A program made the translations under genes and the position numbers. Shown one piece after another: positions 1 to 7,046 of a DNA stretch of 10,809 bases. The notes under the pieces were generated by a model. The model ran no database searches. It was not told the origin of the DNA and saw only the letters and a list, made by a program, of their open reading frames with translations. The stretch covers positions 1 to 10,809 of the forward strand of contig JBBSBC010000130.1 in assembly GCA_038251595.1 (NCBI GenBank), read 5' to 3'. Positions within the stretch are counted from its first letter, which is position 1; every line of letters starts with the position of its first letter. Origin of the DNA: JADLCX01 sp038251595 (lineage in GTDB: Bacteria > Planctomycetota > Phycisphaerae > Phycisphaerales > UBA1924).

Positions 1-474
1 GTACGTGAGGTCGCCTTGCAGCCCCCGGCTGAACACGCCACCCCCATCGTCAACGCTATCGTTCCCAATAAACGTGTCCTGCTCGCCCAGCACACCGTCG
101 CTATTGCTGTCGTGGAAGAAGTTGACATTCGTTACGCCCGTATCGTCGCTCACGCCCGTTGCCACCAACCGCCGCCGCGCTGTCAATGGGTCGTTCGCCA
201 TAATCGTCAGCCCCGCGATCGTGGGCAGCGTCAGAACATCGTCGGAGATGGCTCGAAGCACCTCGCGCTCATCACGGTTGTAGATGTCGCTCAGCCCGTC
301 GCCACCCAGATCAACCTGACGGAACGGACCGGGCGCAAATGAATAGTCCCCCGGCGTGGCGAACGTGTGATCATCCGTTGTTCCGAGGAATCGCTGGATG
401 TACGCCCCATCCCAGTCCGGACCCGATCTCAAAGAGTTTACCACAACCCGCACCACCCACCACGCCCCAACCAT
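1..474 (-). CDS. Secreted/surface-type protein, N-terminal part (partial, runs off the left edge)
   Basis: An open frame runs from an ATG at 474 to the left edge without a stop (158 codons visible). The ATG overlaps the rpiB stop as TAATG, so translation is probably coupled. The start MVGAWWVVRVVVNSL is hydrophobic but is not a clean signal peptide. After it come an acidic stretch with GPDWDGAYIQRFLG, then DLGGDGLSDIYNRDE (calcium-loop-like Asp/Gly spacing), then an Ig-like segment with LPTIAGLTIMANDPLT and FFHDSNSDGVLGEQDTFIG. The last segment resembles the repeated bacterial Ig-like modules found in large planctomycete surface proteins. I recognise no enzyme motif. The frame, the coupling and the protein-like composition support a real gene. 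The true N-terminus is uncertain, and a truncated remnant of a larger surface protein is also possible. Confidence 0.55.
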   Translation of the reverse strand, partial: MVGAWWVVRVVVNSLRSGPDWDGAYIQRFLGTTDDHTFATPGDYSFAPGPFRQVDLGGDGLSDIYNRDEREVLRAISDDVLTLPTIAGLTIMANDPLTARRRLVATGVSDDTGVTNVNFFHDSNSDGVLGEQDTFIGNDSVDDGGGVFSRGLQGDLTY

Positions 475-932
475 TAAGAAGCCGTGGGGTCCTTCCCCTC
501 CTCAATCGCGCTGATCTTCTTCACCCGTCGCTCGTGCCGCCCGCCCATGAAGCTCGTCCCCAGCCAGATATCCACGATCTTCTCGATCAACCGCTGACCC
601 AGCAAATCCGCCGAAAGACACAGCACATTCGCATCGTTGTGCGAGCGGCTCATCTCCGCCGTCAGTTCATCATGCACCAACGCGGCCCGCACACCCTTCA
701 CCTTGTTCGCTGCGATACTCATCCCGATCCCCGATCCGCAGAGCAGAATCCCCAGGTCCACTTCCCCCTTGCGCACCAGCTCGCCCACCAAATACGCCGG
801 GTCCGGATAGTCGCACGTCTCGCCCGAAAGGTTGCCCACCACCATGACCTCATGGTTCATCGAGCGCAACCGATCCGCAAGCTGCCGGCTTGCCCCAACG
901 CCGCGGTGGTCCGTGCTTAACGCCAGTTTCAT
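474..932 (-). CDS. rpiB: Ribose-5-phosphate isomerase B (RpiB/LacAB family)
   Basis: This 152-residue protein would interconvert ribose 5-phosphate and ribulose 5-phosphate in the cytosolic pentose phosphate pathway. The length is usual for the family. Visible family features are the N-terminal STDHRG (residues 6-11, the DH pair of the substrate site), the catalytic-cysteine loop GILLCGSGIGMSIAANK with Cys65, the SRSHNDAN motif with His98, and the C-terminal IVDIWLGTSFMGGRHERRV that matches the E. coli RpiB ending closely. The start is fixed by the ATGA overlap with the upstream fusion gene (stop at 931-929), and its stop overlaps the next ATG. It is therefore the middle gene of a tightly coupled operon. 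The order Sua5 domain, phosphatase, rpiB repeats the Bacillus ywlC-ywlE-ywlF arrangement. LacA/LacB galactose-6-phosphate isomerase is the alternative within the family, but no lac-type neighbours are present. Confidence 0.93.
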   Translation of the reverse strand: MKLALSTDHRGVGASRQLADRLRSMNHEVMVVGNLSGETCDYPDPAYLVGELVRKGEVDLGILLCGSGIGMSIAANKVKGVRAALVHDELTAEMSRSHNDANVLCLSADLLGQRLIEKIVDIWLGTSFMGGRHERRVKKISAIEEGKDPTAS

Positions 933-2017
933 AGGCCAAGCTCCTTCAGCCGACGTTCAATCAACTTCATGATGCGCCCCGCCGTCTGCGAATACACATC
1001 CTGCGACATGCCCACCGGGTCTTGAACATCGTTCGCTTCCGGATCAAGCATCTGCACCTTCCGCTCCGCATCGGGTTCCAGATCCAGAATCGCGTGCAGG
1101 TGCGACCTGCCCATCGTATAGATGACATCCGCCTCGGCGATCAATCTTCTCGACAGTGGACGCGATCGGTGCCCGCTCAGGCCACTCCCGCCCACCCCCA
1201 GCCGCCGCACCGCCTCAACCGCCCCCTCACTCGCCGGCGCGCCCATCCCCGCCGCCGTTCCCGCCGACCCAAACCGAATCTCCACACCCCCCGCGCCCGC
1301 CCCTTCCAGCTTCGCCGCCAGTCCCGTCGCAATCGCCTCCGCCATGGGGCTGCGGCACGTATTCCCCGTGCAAACAAACAAAACCGTCATCCCCAGTTGC
1401 TTGCGAATAAACCGCTCTTCATATCCTCCCGACCGCACAATCTTGAATGCCCCCAGTGGCACCGCCTTTCCAGGCGGTGTCTTCCCTTCCCCCACATTCC
1501 CACTCAGCTCAACCACCGTCGCCAAAACCCGCCCCAGCGGCGCATCGCTGATCACCGACCCCGACCCAACCTCGAAGCCCATCCGCCGCGCCGCCGCCAG
1601 TGATTCGTCCAACTCTTCACCCAACTCGACGCACACCAACGCCCCCGTCACCGCCGCGGTCAATCCCCCGGCCCCACCCGCGATTCCCGCGCCGCCGGTT
1701 GCCGGATGGCTCGTCGCACGCGCCAGTCGAACCTCCTTCAACCCCGGCACACGCCAGAACTCCGGCGCGACAAAGATCGCCGGCCCGGGCGCAAGCCTTC
1801 GCACCAACCGCCGATGCACCGGGTTTGAATGGGGCGGCAATCCGCCCGCCATCTGCTCACCATCCGCACACAACCACGTCGGGCTTTGCAAGCGTCGCGC
1901 CTGATCGCTCGCCGCACCCACCACCAGCGCATACACGCCCTCCACCGGCGCAACCACCGCCCCGCCCGATGACAGGACATGCACACACGCGCTGATCTGG
2001 GCCTTTGTGCTCATCAT
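929..2017 (-). CDS. Fusion: degenerate Sua5/YrdC domain + YwlE-like low-molecular-weight phosphatase
   Basis: This 362-residue protein has two parts. Residues 8-205 look like a decayed Sua5/YrdC/YwlC domain (threonylcarbamoyl-AMP synthase fold). GGAVVAPVEGVYAL stands where the family has GGxVxxPTETVYGLG, LVRRLAPGPAIFV matches the WPGPLTLV region, and ATVVEL...FKIVRSG matches STVVD...ILRxG. The usual Thr, the YG pair, the KxRP lysine motif and the SAN segment are missing or changed, so synthase activity is doubtful. Residues 210-362 form a complete low-molecular-weight phosphatase: P-loop C216-TGNTC-R222-S, and the general acid in QDP (Asp333). The second cysteine and Thr220 match B. subtilis YwlE, a protein-arginine phosphatase, rather than the CxGNICRS of tyrosine phosphatases. 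Two ATGs are adjacent (2017 and 2014); GGAGA at 2022-2018 is better spaced for the second. The linker around residues 178-190 is encoded by a palindrome. A 4-base overlap leads into rpiB. Confidence 0.85.
   Translation of the reverse strand: MMSTKAQISACVHVLSSGGAVVAPVEGVYALVVGAASDQARRLQSPTWLCADGEQMAGGLPPHSNPVHRRLVRRLAPGPAIFVAPEFWRVPGLKEVRLARATSHPATGGAGIAGGAGGLTAAVTGALVCVELGEELDESLAAARRMGFEVGSGSVISDAPLGRVLATVVELSGNVGEGKTPPGKAVPLGAFKIVRSGGYEERFIRKQLGMTVLFVCTGNTCRSPMAEAIATGLAAKLEGAGAGGVEIRFGSAGTAAGMGAPASEGAVEAVRRLGVGGSGLSGHRSRPLSRRLIAEADVIYTMGRSHLHAILDLEPDAERKVQMLDPEANDVQDPVGMSQDVYSQTAGRIMKLIERRLKELGL
1458..1481. repeat. REP-like palindrome inside the linker of the Sua5-phosphatase fusion
   Basis: CACCGCC (1460-1466) and GGCGGTG (1473-1479) are perfect inverted arms around the loop TTTCCA. 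A G·T and a G-C pair extend the stem to 9 bp. It encodes part of the low-information linker KTPPGKAVPLG between two conserved strands of the Sua5-like domain. Length, loop and position in a tolerant linker resemble an interspersed palindromic element that inserted in frame. Whether it is repeated elsewhere in the genome cannot be seen in this window. Confidence 0.5.
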
Positions 2018-2505
2018 TCTCCATCACCCTCGCCCCGCCAGACTCGACCAGAGAACCCCAGCGTCGGCTTTCCAGCCGCCGTGGCCGCCCTGCCCGCAGC
2101 CGCGGTGCCAAGCGAGATCATACGGATCGGGAGCGATCGTGACAATCACCCACAAGCCCCCACCACAAGCCCGCTGCCCCGAGCGCGTTGTGAGAAGATC
2201 GGGGGTCGCATGTCCGCGTTAACTTGGTCTTTGCAGTTTCGCACGGACGCTGTCTTAGCCGCGATTGACCCTGCCCACACCATTCGGGCACCACCACCAC
2301 CAACCACTTCCGCCACCGCGCTCATACAATTCGCAACGCCTGAAAGCGCTCTGGTTCTCGCACCTTGCATCGCCCGGCCGGACGGCTCTGCGGCCTGTGC
2401 CGTCTGCGCCGCACCGATAGCTCGCCCGCGGCATCAAGAATGCCGGCGCGCCCTCCGATACTGCTCAGGCGCGACCGCTTCCGCGATCGCGACCGGAGCC
2501 CGCAC
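2018..2505. other. Divergent intergenic region between the rpiB operon and motAB
   Basis: This 488-base gap lies between two outward-facing operons. The short open frames in it have arginine/proline-rich or otherwise shadow-like composition, lack ribosome binding sites and show no recognisable motif. The motA frame itself stays open back to 2365, but that extension reads as arginine/proline-rich noncoding sequence. The only convincing element is the minus-strand promoter at 2145-2117. No clear sigma70, sigma54 or sigma28 promoter for motA was found, although GCACCGATA at 2411-2419 faintly recalls a sigma28 -10 box. Confidence 0.6.
2117..2145 (-). promoter_or_regulatory. Sigma70-like promoter for the fusion gene-rpiB operon
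   Basis: Reading the minus strand, TTGTCA (2145-2140) and TATGAT (2122-2117) are separated by exactly 17 bases. Each hexamer matches five of six consensus positions. Transcription would begin near 2110 and leave a leader of about 93 bases before the ATG at 2017. It is the best promoter candidate in the gap and faces the three coupled minus-strand genes. It is predicted from consensus only. Confidence 0.6.
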
Positions 2506-3285
2506 ATGGACAAAGCCAGCGTTATCGGTTCAGCCCTGATGTTCGGCGCCCTCGGCCTGGTCTTTTGGATGGCCACCCACGGCGACCTCATGTCGCTATG
2601 GTCCGAGAAGGGCTTCATCATGGTGTTCATCGGCACCATCGCCGCGCTGCTGATGGCGATGCCGATGAATCGCATCGTCTGCGTCGGCGGCTACATCAAG
2701 CGGTTCATGTTCCACAAGGCCATCCCGGTCATGGACCTGGTCAAGCTCGTGTACGAACTGGGCGAGCAGGCACGCCGCGACGGTATTCTCTCGCTCGAGA
2801 GCCGCATCGCCACCATCAAAGACCCCTTCCTCGCCGCCGGGCTCAAGATGGCCGTCGATGGCACCGACCCCGACGCCATTGAGGCCACGCTCCGCATGGA
2901 GATCATGGCCATGCAGGATCGGCACCGCTCGGGCAAGAAGTTCTTCGATGTCATCAAGGTCTATGGCCCCGGCCTCGGACTGGTCGCAACGCTCGTTGGC
3001 CAGATCGGCATGTTCAAGAGCCTCGGTGGTGACATCGCCGTCATGGGGTACATGCTCGCGGTGGCCGTCGTCGCCACCATGTACGGAACCGTCATGGCCA
3101 ACTGCATCGCCGGCCCCATCGGCGATAAGCTCGCGTTCCGCTCGTCTGAAGAGATCCTGACGCGCGAGATGATGCTCCAGGGCGTCCTCTCCATTCAGGC
3201 CGGAGACAATCCCCGGGCCACGCTCGAACGCATGGCATCGTTCCTCCCCCTCCCGCAGCGGTCCAAGCTCAAAGCCGCCGCCTGA
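2506..3285 (+). CDS. motA: Flagellar stator protein MotA
   Basis: This 259-residue inner-membrane protein forms the ion-driven flagellar stator with MotB. The start chosen is the ATG at 2506, preceded by GGAG at 2495-2498 and directly followed by the usual first membrane segment (MDKASVIGSALMFGALGLVF). A second membrane segment follows at GFIMVFIGTIAALLMAMP. The cytoplasmic loop carries YELGEQARRDGILSLE, with Arg90/Arg91 and Glu98 in the place of the rotor-contacting charges of E. coli MotA. Membrane segments 3 and 4 carry the two conserved prolines in VYGPGLGLV (Pro155) and ANCIAGPIGDKL (Pro204). Length is close to that of Bacillus MotA. The gene is followed after 30 bases by motB, so the two are co-transcribed. 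The coupling ion (proton or sodium) cannot be decided from the sequence. The low-information extension back to 2365 is left out. Confidence 0.92.
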   Translation: MDKASVIGSALMFGALGLVFWMATHGDLMSLWSEKGFIMVFIGTIAALLMAMPMNRIVCVGGYIKRFMFHKAIPVMDLVKLVYELGEQARRDGILSLESRIATIKDPFLAAGLKMAVDGTDPDAIEATLRMEIMAMQDRHRSGKKFFDVIKVYGPGLGLVATLVGQIGMFKSLGGDIAVMGYMLAVAVVATMYGTVMANCIAGPIGDKLAFRSSEEILTREMMLQGVLSIQAGDNPRATLERMASFLPLPQRSKLKAAA

Positions 3286-3315
3286 TCAGCACCCACGCGC
3301 CGCGAGAACTCACCC

Positions 3316-4164
3316 ATGGCCGAAAACCACGACAAGCACGACGCCCCAGCCCACGGCGATGGCCATGGCAAGCAAGCCCGCGGCGGGCACAAGAAAAAGC
3401 ACCACCATCCAAATCACGCGCCCCACGAAGAGCACGAAGAAGGCTGGATCGTCTCGTTCGCCGACAACGTGCTGCTGATGATGGGCTTCTTCGTGATTCT
3501 GCTCGCCATGAACATGGGCCCCAAGGCCACCGGCCCCGAAACCGAGGGTGAGCCGGGCGTCTCGGCCGGACAGCAGCCCAGCGAACAGATGCTTGACTTC
3601 GCCATCGCCGTCCGCGAAGCGTTTCACAACCCCGTCTCGCTCGATTCCATGATGGATGAAGACCAGCCGCTGATCCGCCGCCTGCGCGAGCGATCAAAGG
3701 TCGGCGAGACCACGCGCCCCGGCCCCGAAGGCGACAAGCAGAACGTCCAGACCGTCCGCCCCACCGACTGGAGCGGCAAGGCCGGCTATGTCGAGTTTCC
3801 CGACCACGGCAGCGAACTCTCCGAAGCCGCCAAGAAGATCGTGGGCGACATGGCCAAACAGGCCGCGGGAACCCGATGGATGGTCGAGGTTCGCGGCCAC
3901 AGCAGCAAGCTCGAAAGTTGGGGAGATGTCAAGAAGGCCCGCCAACTCTCCTTCGACCGCGCATGGGCCGCGGCCAACGAACTCTTCGTGCAGGGTGTCC
4001 GCTGGGAGCAGATCCGCCTGGTCTCTTCCGGCGATCACGCCCCGGTTACGCCAAGGGCCCGCAGCGCAAGCGACCATCAATCCAACCAGCGGGCCGAGAT
4101 CCTCATCATGCCCGAAACGATCCCCGATGATCCCTACACCCAACCCGCCGCGCAGCCGCGATAG
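3316..4164 (+). CDS. motB: Flagellar stator protein MotB with histidine-rich N-terminus
   Basis: This 282-residue protein is the peptidoglycan-anchored partner of MotA. The cytoplasmic N-terminus (residues 1-42) is unusually rich in histidine, with eleven His mixed with Lys and Gly. Next is the single membrane segment GWIVSFADNVLLMMGFFVIL, whose Asp50 corresponds to the ion-binding Asp32 of E. coli MotB. A linker of about 85 residues leads to an OmpA-like peptidoglycan-binding domain (about 158-265) with VEFPDHGSELSEAAKKI, VEVRGHSSKLE, ARQLSFDRAWAAANEL and NQRAEILIMP. The start is the ATG at 3316 with GAGA eight bases upstream, 30 bases after the motA stop. The stop is TAG. After Asp50 the sequence is NVLLMM rather than the more usual (L/F/M)VT pattern, a small departure in the ion channel. 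The family assignment is firm. Confidence 0.9.
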   Translation: MAENHDKHDAPAHGDGHGKQARGGHKKKHHHPNHAPHEEHEEGWIVSFADNVLLMMGFFVILLAMNMGPKATGPETEGEPGVSAGQQPSEQMLDFAIAVREAFHNPVSLDSMMDEDQPLIRRLRERSKVGETTRPGPEGDKQNVQTVRPTDWSGKAGYVEFPDHGSELSEAAKKIVGDMAKQAAGTRWMVEVRGHSSKLESWGDVKKARQLSFDRAWAAANELFVQGVRWEQIRLVSSGDHAPVTPRARSASDHQSNQRAEILIMPETIPDDPYTQPAAQPR

Positions 4165-4251
4165 GCGGCACCAACTGTCCAATTTTCACAACCGATGCCC
4201 CGAGCCTTTGCCCGCAGCTTTGGGCGAATGCCACCCGGCTACGCACGATAC

Positions 4252-5110
4252 TCATGGCACATACGGCGACTTATAGCTCGCGCTCGAGTGCTTGGATTGG
4301 TCCATAAACAGTGAATAGGTGGCCGTCACGGGCGTCCCCATCGTGTCGAGACGGGCCGAGCCGTCGAGAAACGCGAGTAGACCTTTCTCCTCGCCGTGCC
4401 AGAACCCGGTCCACATGTCGCGCGCGTAGCGCTCCGCTTTCGGATAACGACCACCGACGATCTGGCCCGTATCACCGAGCACAACAAAATCGAGATGGCG
4501 AGACCACCACGTTCGACTCGTTGTTGCGAGGCCGAAAGCGCGGGTAGGGGATGCCAACACCAGCCCACCCAAAGCCGCGATCGTTCGGCTGACAATACAT
4601 CCAAGCATTCGGTTCGTAACTGGTTCCAAAAATGGCGTAGCAGGTGCCGAGATCGGCCGGGTCTGCATCGGGCGCACCGCGGTTGCTGTATGCCCACGAG
4701 CGTGTGCGATAGCCATAGCCACCGACATCGCTCGGGCACCTGAAGACCAGAGCCCGATTCTCAATCAAGTCGCCACCATCCTGAACATACGAGTTCAGGG
4801 GCCGCTCGCGCGGAACAGACTGATGCGGATTCTCATCTTCCCCGAACCAATGCACGCCCCCCCAACCAAATCGCAACAAGTTCCATGGACGCGGCTGAGA
4901 GCTCAGCGGAAAGGCACGATAGTCGTCGGTGTACGCTGCCCAGCAACCCGTCAGTTGGCGGAGATTGCCGAGGCAAACGGTTGCACGGGCAGATTGACGC
5001 GCGCCCCGAAACGCAGGCAAAATGATGGCCACAAGCAGTGCGACCACCGCAATGACCACAAGGACCTCAACCAACGTGAAGGCCGAACGTGTTGAAGTTG
5101 CTCGCGACAT
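4252..5110 (-). pseudogene. Pseudopilin-type (type II secretion/DUF1559-like) protein gene with one frameshift
   Basis: The ATG at 5110 opens MSRATSTRSA/FTLVEVLVVIAVVAL, a class III prepilin leader with Phe+1 and Glu+5 and Ala rather than Gly before the cut, as is common in planctomycetes. The first frame continues through CLGNLRQLTGCWAAYTDDY and FRCPSDVGGYGYRT and ends at 4472. The natural continuation lies in another frame: VVLGDTGQIVGGRYPKAERY, then HGEEKGLLAFLDGSARL, which is the H-x(9-10)-DG ending of this family, stopping at 4252. Removing one base from the A4 run at 4486-4489 (T4 in the mRNA) joins them as VVVSPSRFVVLGDTG and restores about 285 residues. The change may be a real mutation, a sequencing error in a homopolymer, or less likely programmed +1 slippage. 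The gene starts 22 bases after the protease stop, so it is the last gene of that operon. Confidence 0.8.
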
Positions 5111-5132
5111 CTTTCGGCTCAAGTGATGATGT

Positions 5133-7043
5133 TCAGCAACCGGCGAACCAAAGGCCCAGGAAATCAAACAAGTCCTGTAGCGTCACGCCATCAACCCTAT
5201 TAACGTCGGCACTGAGGTCATTCGCAAACCATGCGGTCAAGAAATCGAACAGATCTTGCAACGTCACACCGTCGGTGCCATTGAAGTCGGCGACACATGA
5301 AGTGCCCGACGAAGTAAATGTGCTCTCAACTCGCACATACCCCCGCCAGTTTTCACTTGCCACGTACCAACGGAACTGCCTTCCGGGCGGGATGACTCCC
5401 GACGGCACAGCAACTTCAGTAGATGTAATGTTACGTTGCACAAACAACTGCACCGCTGGGCCGGTTCCGTCAACACCGATATCTTCCATCGCAAAGGTGT
5501 AGCGATCCGCTTGAACGCCCGCATCTCACTGAAACGTGATACCGCCACTACCTGACACTGTAGAACCCGCAACTGGGAAACGCGGGGCGGGTGGACCAAC
5601 CGGACCCGGGATGCCATCCTCATCGATCTCATAGCCCATCAGGTCAAAGGCTTGAATGTCGGCTGACTGCAAGAATGCGCCGTTCACAACGTCTGACGTT
5701 CCCGGCGCAGACCCGGCAACATCCATAATACCGATGTATTGCGGATCAACTGGATTGAAATCCAACCAATGTGACGCTTGTCCATCGGGTAATCCAGTAA
5801 CGCCTGTAGCAAGGGAATACACGCGGGCCGGGTCGTTGATGGACGTTGCCGCAATGGCCGGAACCCCGCGCTCTGTTCCGCGTGTTGCTGACGACATTTC
5901 AAGAGCACTAATTGTCGGTCCGACGCTTGCCGGAAAGCGGAAGATGTCCCAATTTGAAACAAAGTCATAGAAAAAATCAACGAGGTTCTCAGTTTCAGAA
6001 ACGAATCCAAAGTGATGGCCAAGTTCATGAACGATCGTTCCTTCAAAATCGATTGCATTTGCATCAATCCCTGGCGTCCCAGTTCGCCCATCAAAGTCCC
6101 AAGTTCTATTGGGGTTCATCTCGATAATCATGGGGTCGCCGGAAGTGGCGCCATACCACTTTGCGAGCAGCGGCACCGAAAGACATATTCGGTTCGTGCT
6201 TGCTGTCCCGCCGGGCCACGCATAGTCGATCTCCTCGCCATCTGGCGGTAAATTCTCGTACACATTAAATTCGGCGGCATCGCTGTCAGGTCCAAACAGA
6301 TAAAAATCCATGTTTGCCCGAACGCCATTGAGTCCCGATCATGCTCGATCATCGCGCCCGGCGGTCAGCGCTCGAGCGAGAGAGTTATCTGTAAAAATGA
6401 CCCATCGAAACTCGAATGTGACGGCGAACGCTTCATCTACCAACAAGTTCGAATACTGATCGATTGCGCGAGTGATGGCCGCGAATACGTCTGCGCTTTG
6501 CACACCCGGTGGAGCTCCTGCATGGATACAGTTAAAGTTCAGTACCGGATTTCTAAGAGCAACTACTCTGTGAAGAGGTACAAGCAATTCGCCTGCGGTG
6601 TCGATCGCGATCGCCAGTCGGACATCCTTTCAACCGGGAATCAATCGCGATTCTCCCGGCAGAAGCCCGCCGCATTCGATCGAGAACATCACCTCATCAA
6701 CGATCCACTCGCCAGTTGGAAGCAGCACCACAAGCCCTGGATACCGAGCTGTTGGGCGATGCCATACCCGGTTTGAAGTGTTTCTACACTCGACACCATC
6801 TATACAAGAGCCCTCGGAATTGGTAGACCGCACCGCCAAAGTCTCCGGGAGCAGGGACGGAAGCAGCGCGATGCTCGTTGGGGCAGTCTCACGCAAGTCC
6901 AGCGTAACCCTCCCGTCAGCCGCAACCGTCACAGAGACCGGCAACTTCGTGATGCTCGGTGCAGGCGACTGGGCGTTGGCTGTGGCCGATTGAAGGGTAA
7001 GGGAAGACACAAACAATAATTTTCATAGTGCGATGATGTTCAT
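5133..7043 (-). pseudogene. Secreted HExxH metalloprotease with dockerin-like C-terminus, interrupted by four in-frame TGA codons
   Basis: One reading frame covers 637 codons from the ATG at 7043, which has AAGGTG upstream, to the TGA at 5135-5133. It has no frameshift but contains TGA at 7025-7023, 6632-6630, 6341-6339 and 5528-5526 (codons 7, 138, 235, 506). Read through, it gives a signal peptide (MNIIAL-KLLFVSSLTL, cut near ANA-Q), a beta-rich N-terminal region, and a protease domain with HELGHHFGF (339-347, zinc ligands His339 and His343). The domain also has DIFRFP, a QASHWLDF segment and a late IMD...DIQAFDLMGYE segment, as in the planctomycete NF038122-type metalloproteases. An FN3-like domain follows (ITFQ-TGA-DAGVQADRYTF to FRWYVASENWRG), then two GVTLQDLFDFL dockerin-like repeats and a terminal Gly-Cys. 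The fourth TGA sits where FN3-like domains carry their core Trp, which suggests TGG to TGA. Neighbours use TGA as a stop, so a recent pseudogene is the default; read-through is the alternative. Confidence 0.75.
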
Positions 7044-7046
7044 AAG

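Noticed and set aside
339..920. Long plus-strand open frame opposite rpiB (193 codons)
   Set aside because: It is the His/Pro/Arg-rich antisense shadow of rpiB, which has full family motifs on the minus strand.
1122..1904. Long plus-strand open frame opposite the fusion gene (260 codons)
   Set aside because: Its Pro/Ala/Ser-rich composition and exact antisense position to the Sua5-phosphatase gene mark it as a G+C-driven shadow.
2352..2372. Sigma54-like promoter (TGG...TTGCA) upstream of motA
   Set aside because: The GG-to-GC spacing is 12 bases, not the strict 10.
2411..2419. Sigma28-like -10 box upstream of motA
   Set aside because: GCACCGATA resembles GCCGATAA, but there is no TAAA-type -35 element at the required distance.
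2365..2505. N-terminal extension of motA from the ATG at 2365
   Set aside because: The extra 47 residues are Arg/Pro-rich with no MotA similarity, while the ATG at 2506 has a GGAG site and begins the expected first membrane helix.
4193..4235. Weak hairpin in the gap between motB and the pseudopilin pseudogene
   Set aside because: The TTTGCCC/GGGCGAA pairing includes a wobble and no T-run follows in either direction, so it is not good enough to call a terminator.
6602..6613. Perfect 12-bp palindrome CGATCGCGATCG
   Set aside because: It lies inside the protease reading frame (AIAID) and is explained by coding for Ala/Ile/Asp; no partner site was seen.
5133..7043. Selenocysteine at the in-frame TGA codons
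   Set aside because: Four sites, none in a redox-type context and one at a Trp position of an FN3-like domain, do not fit a selenoprotein, and no obvious SECIS hairpin was recognised after them.
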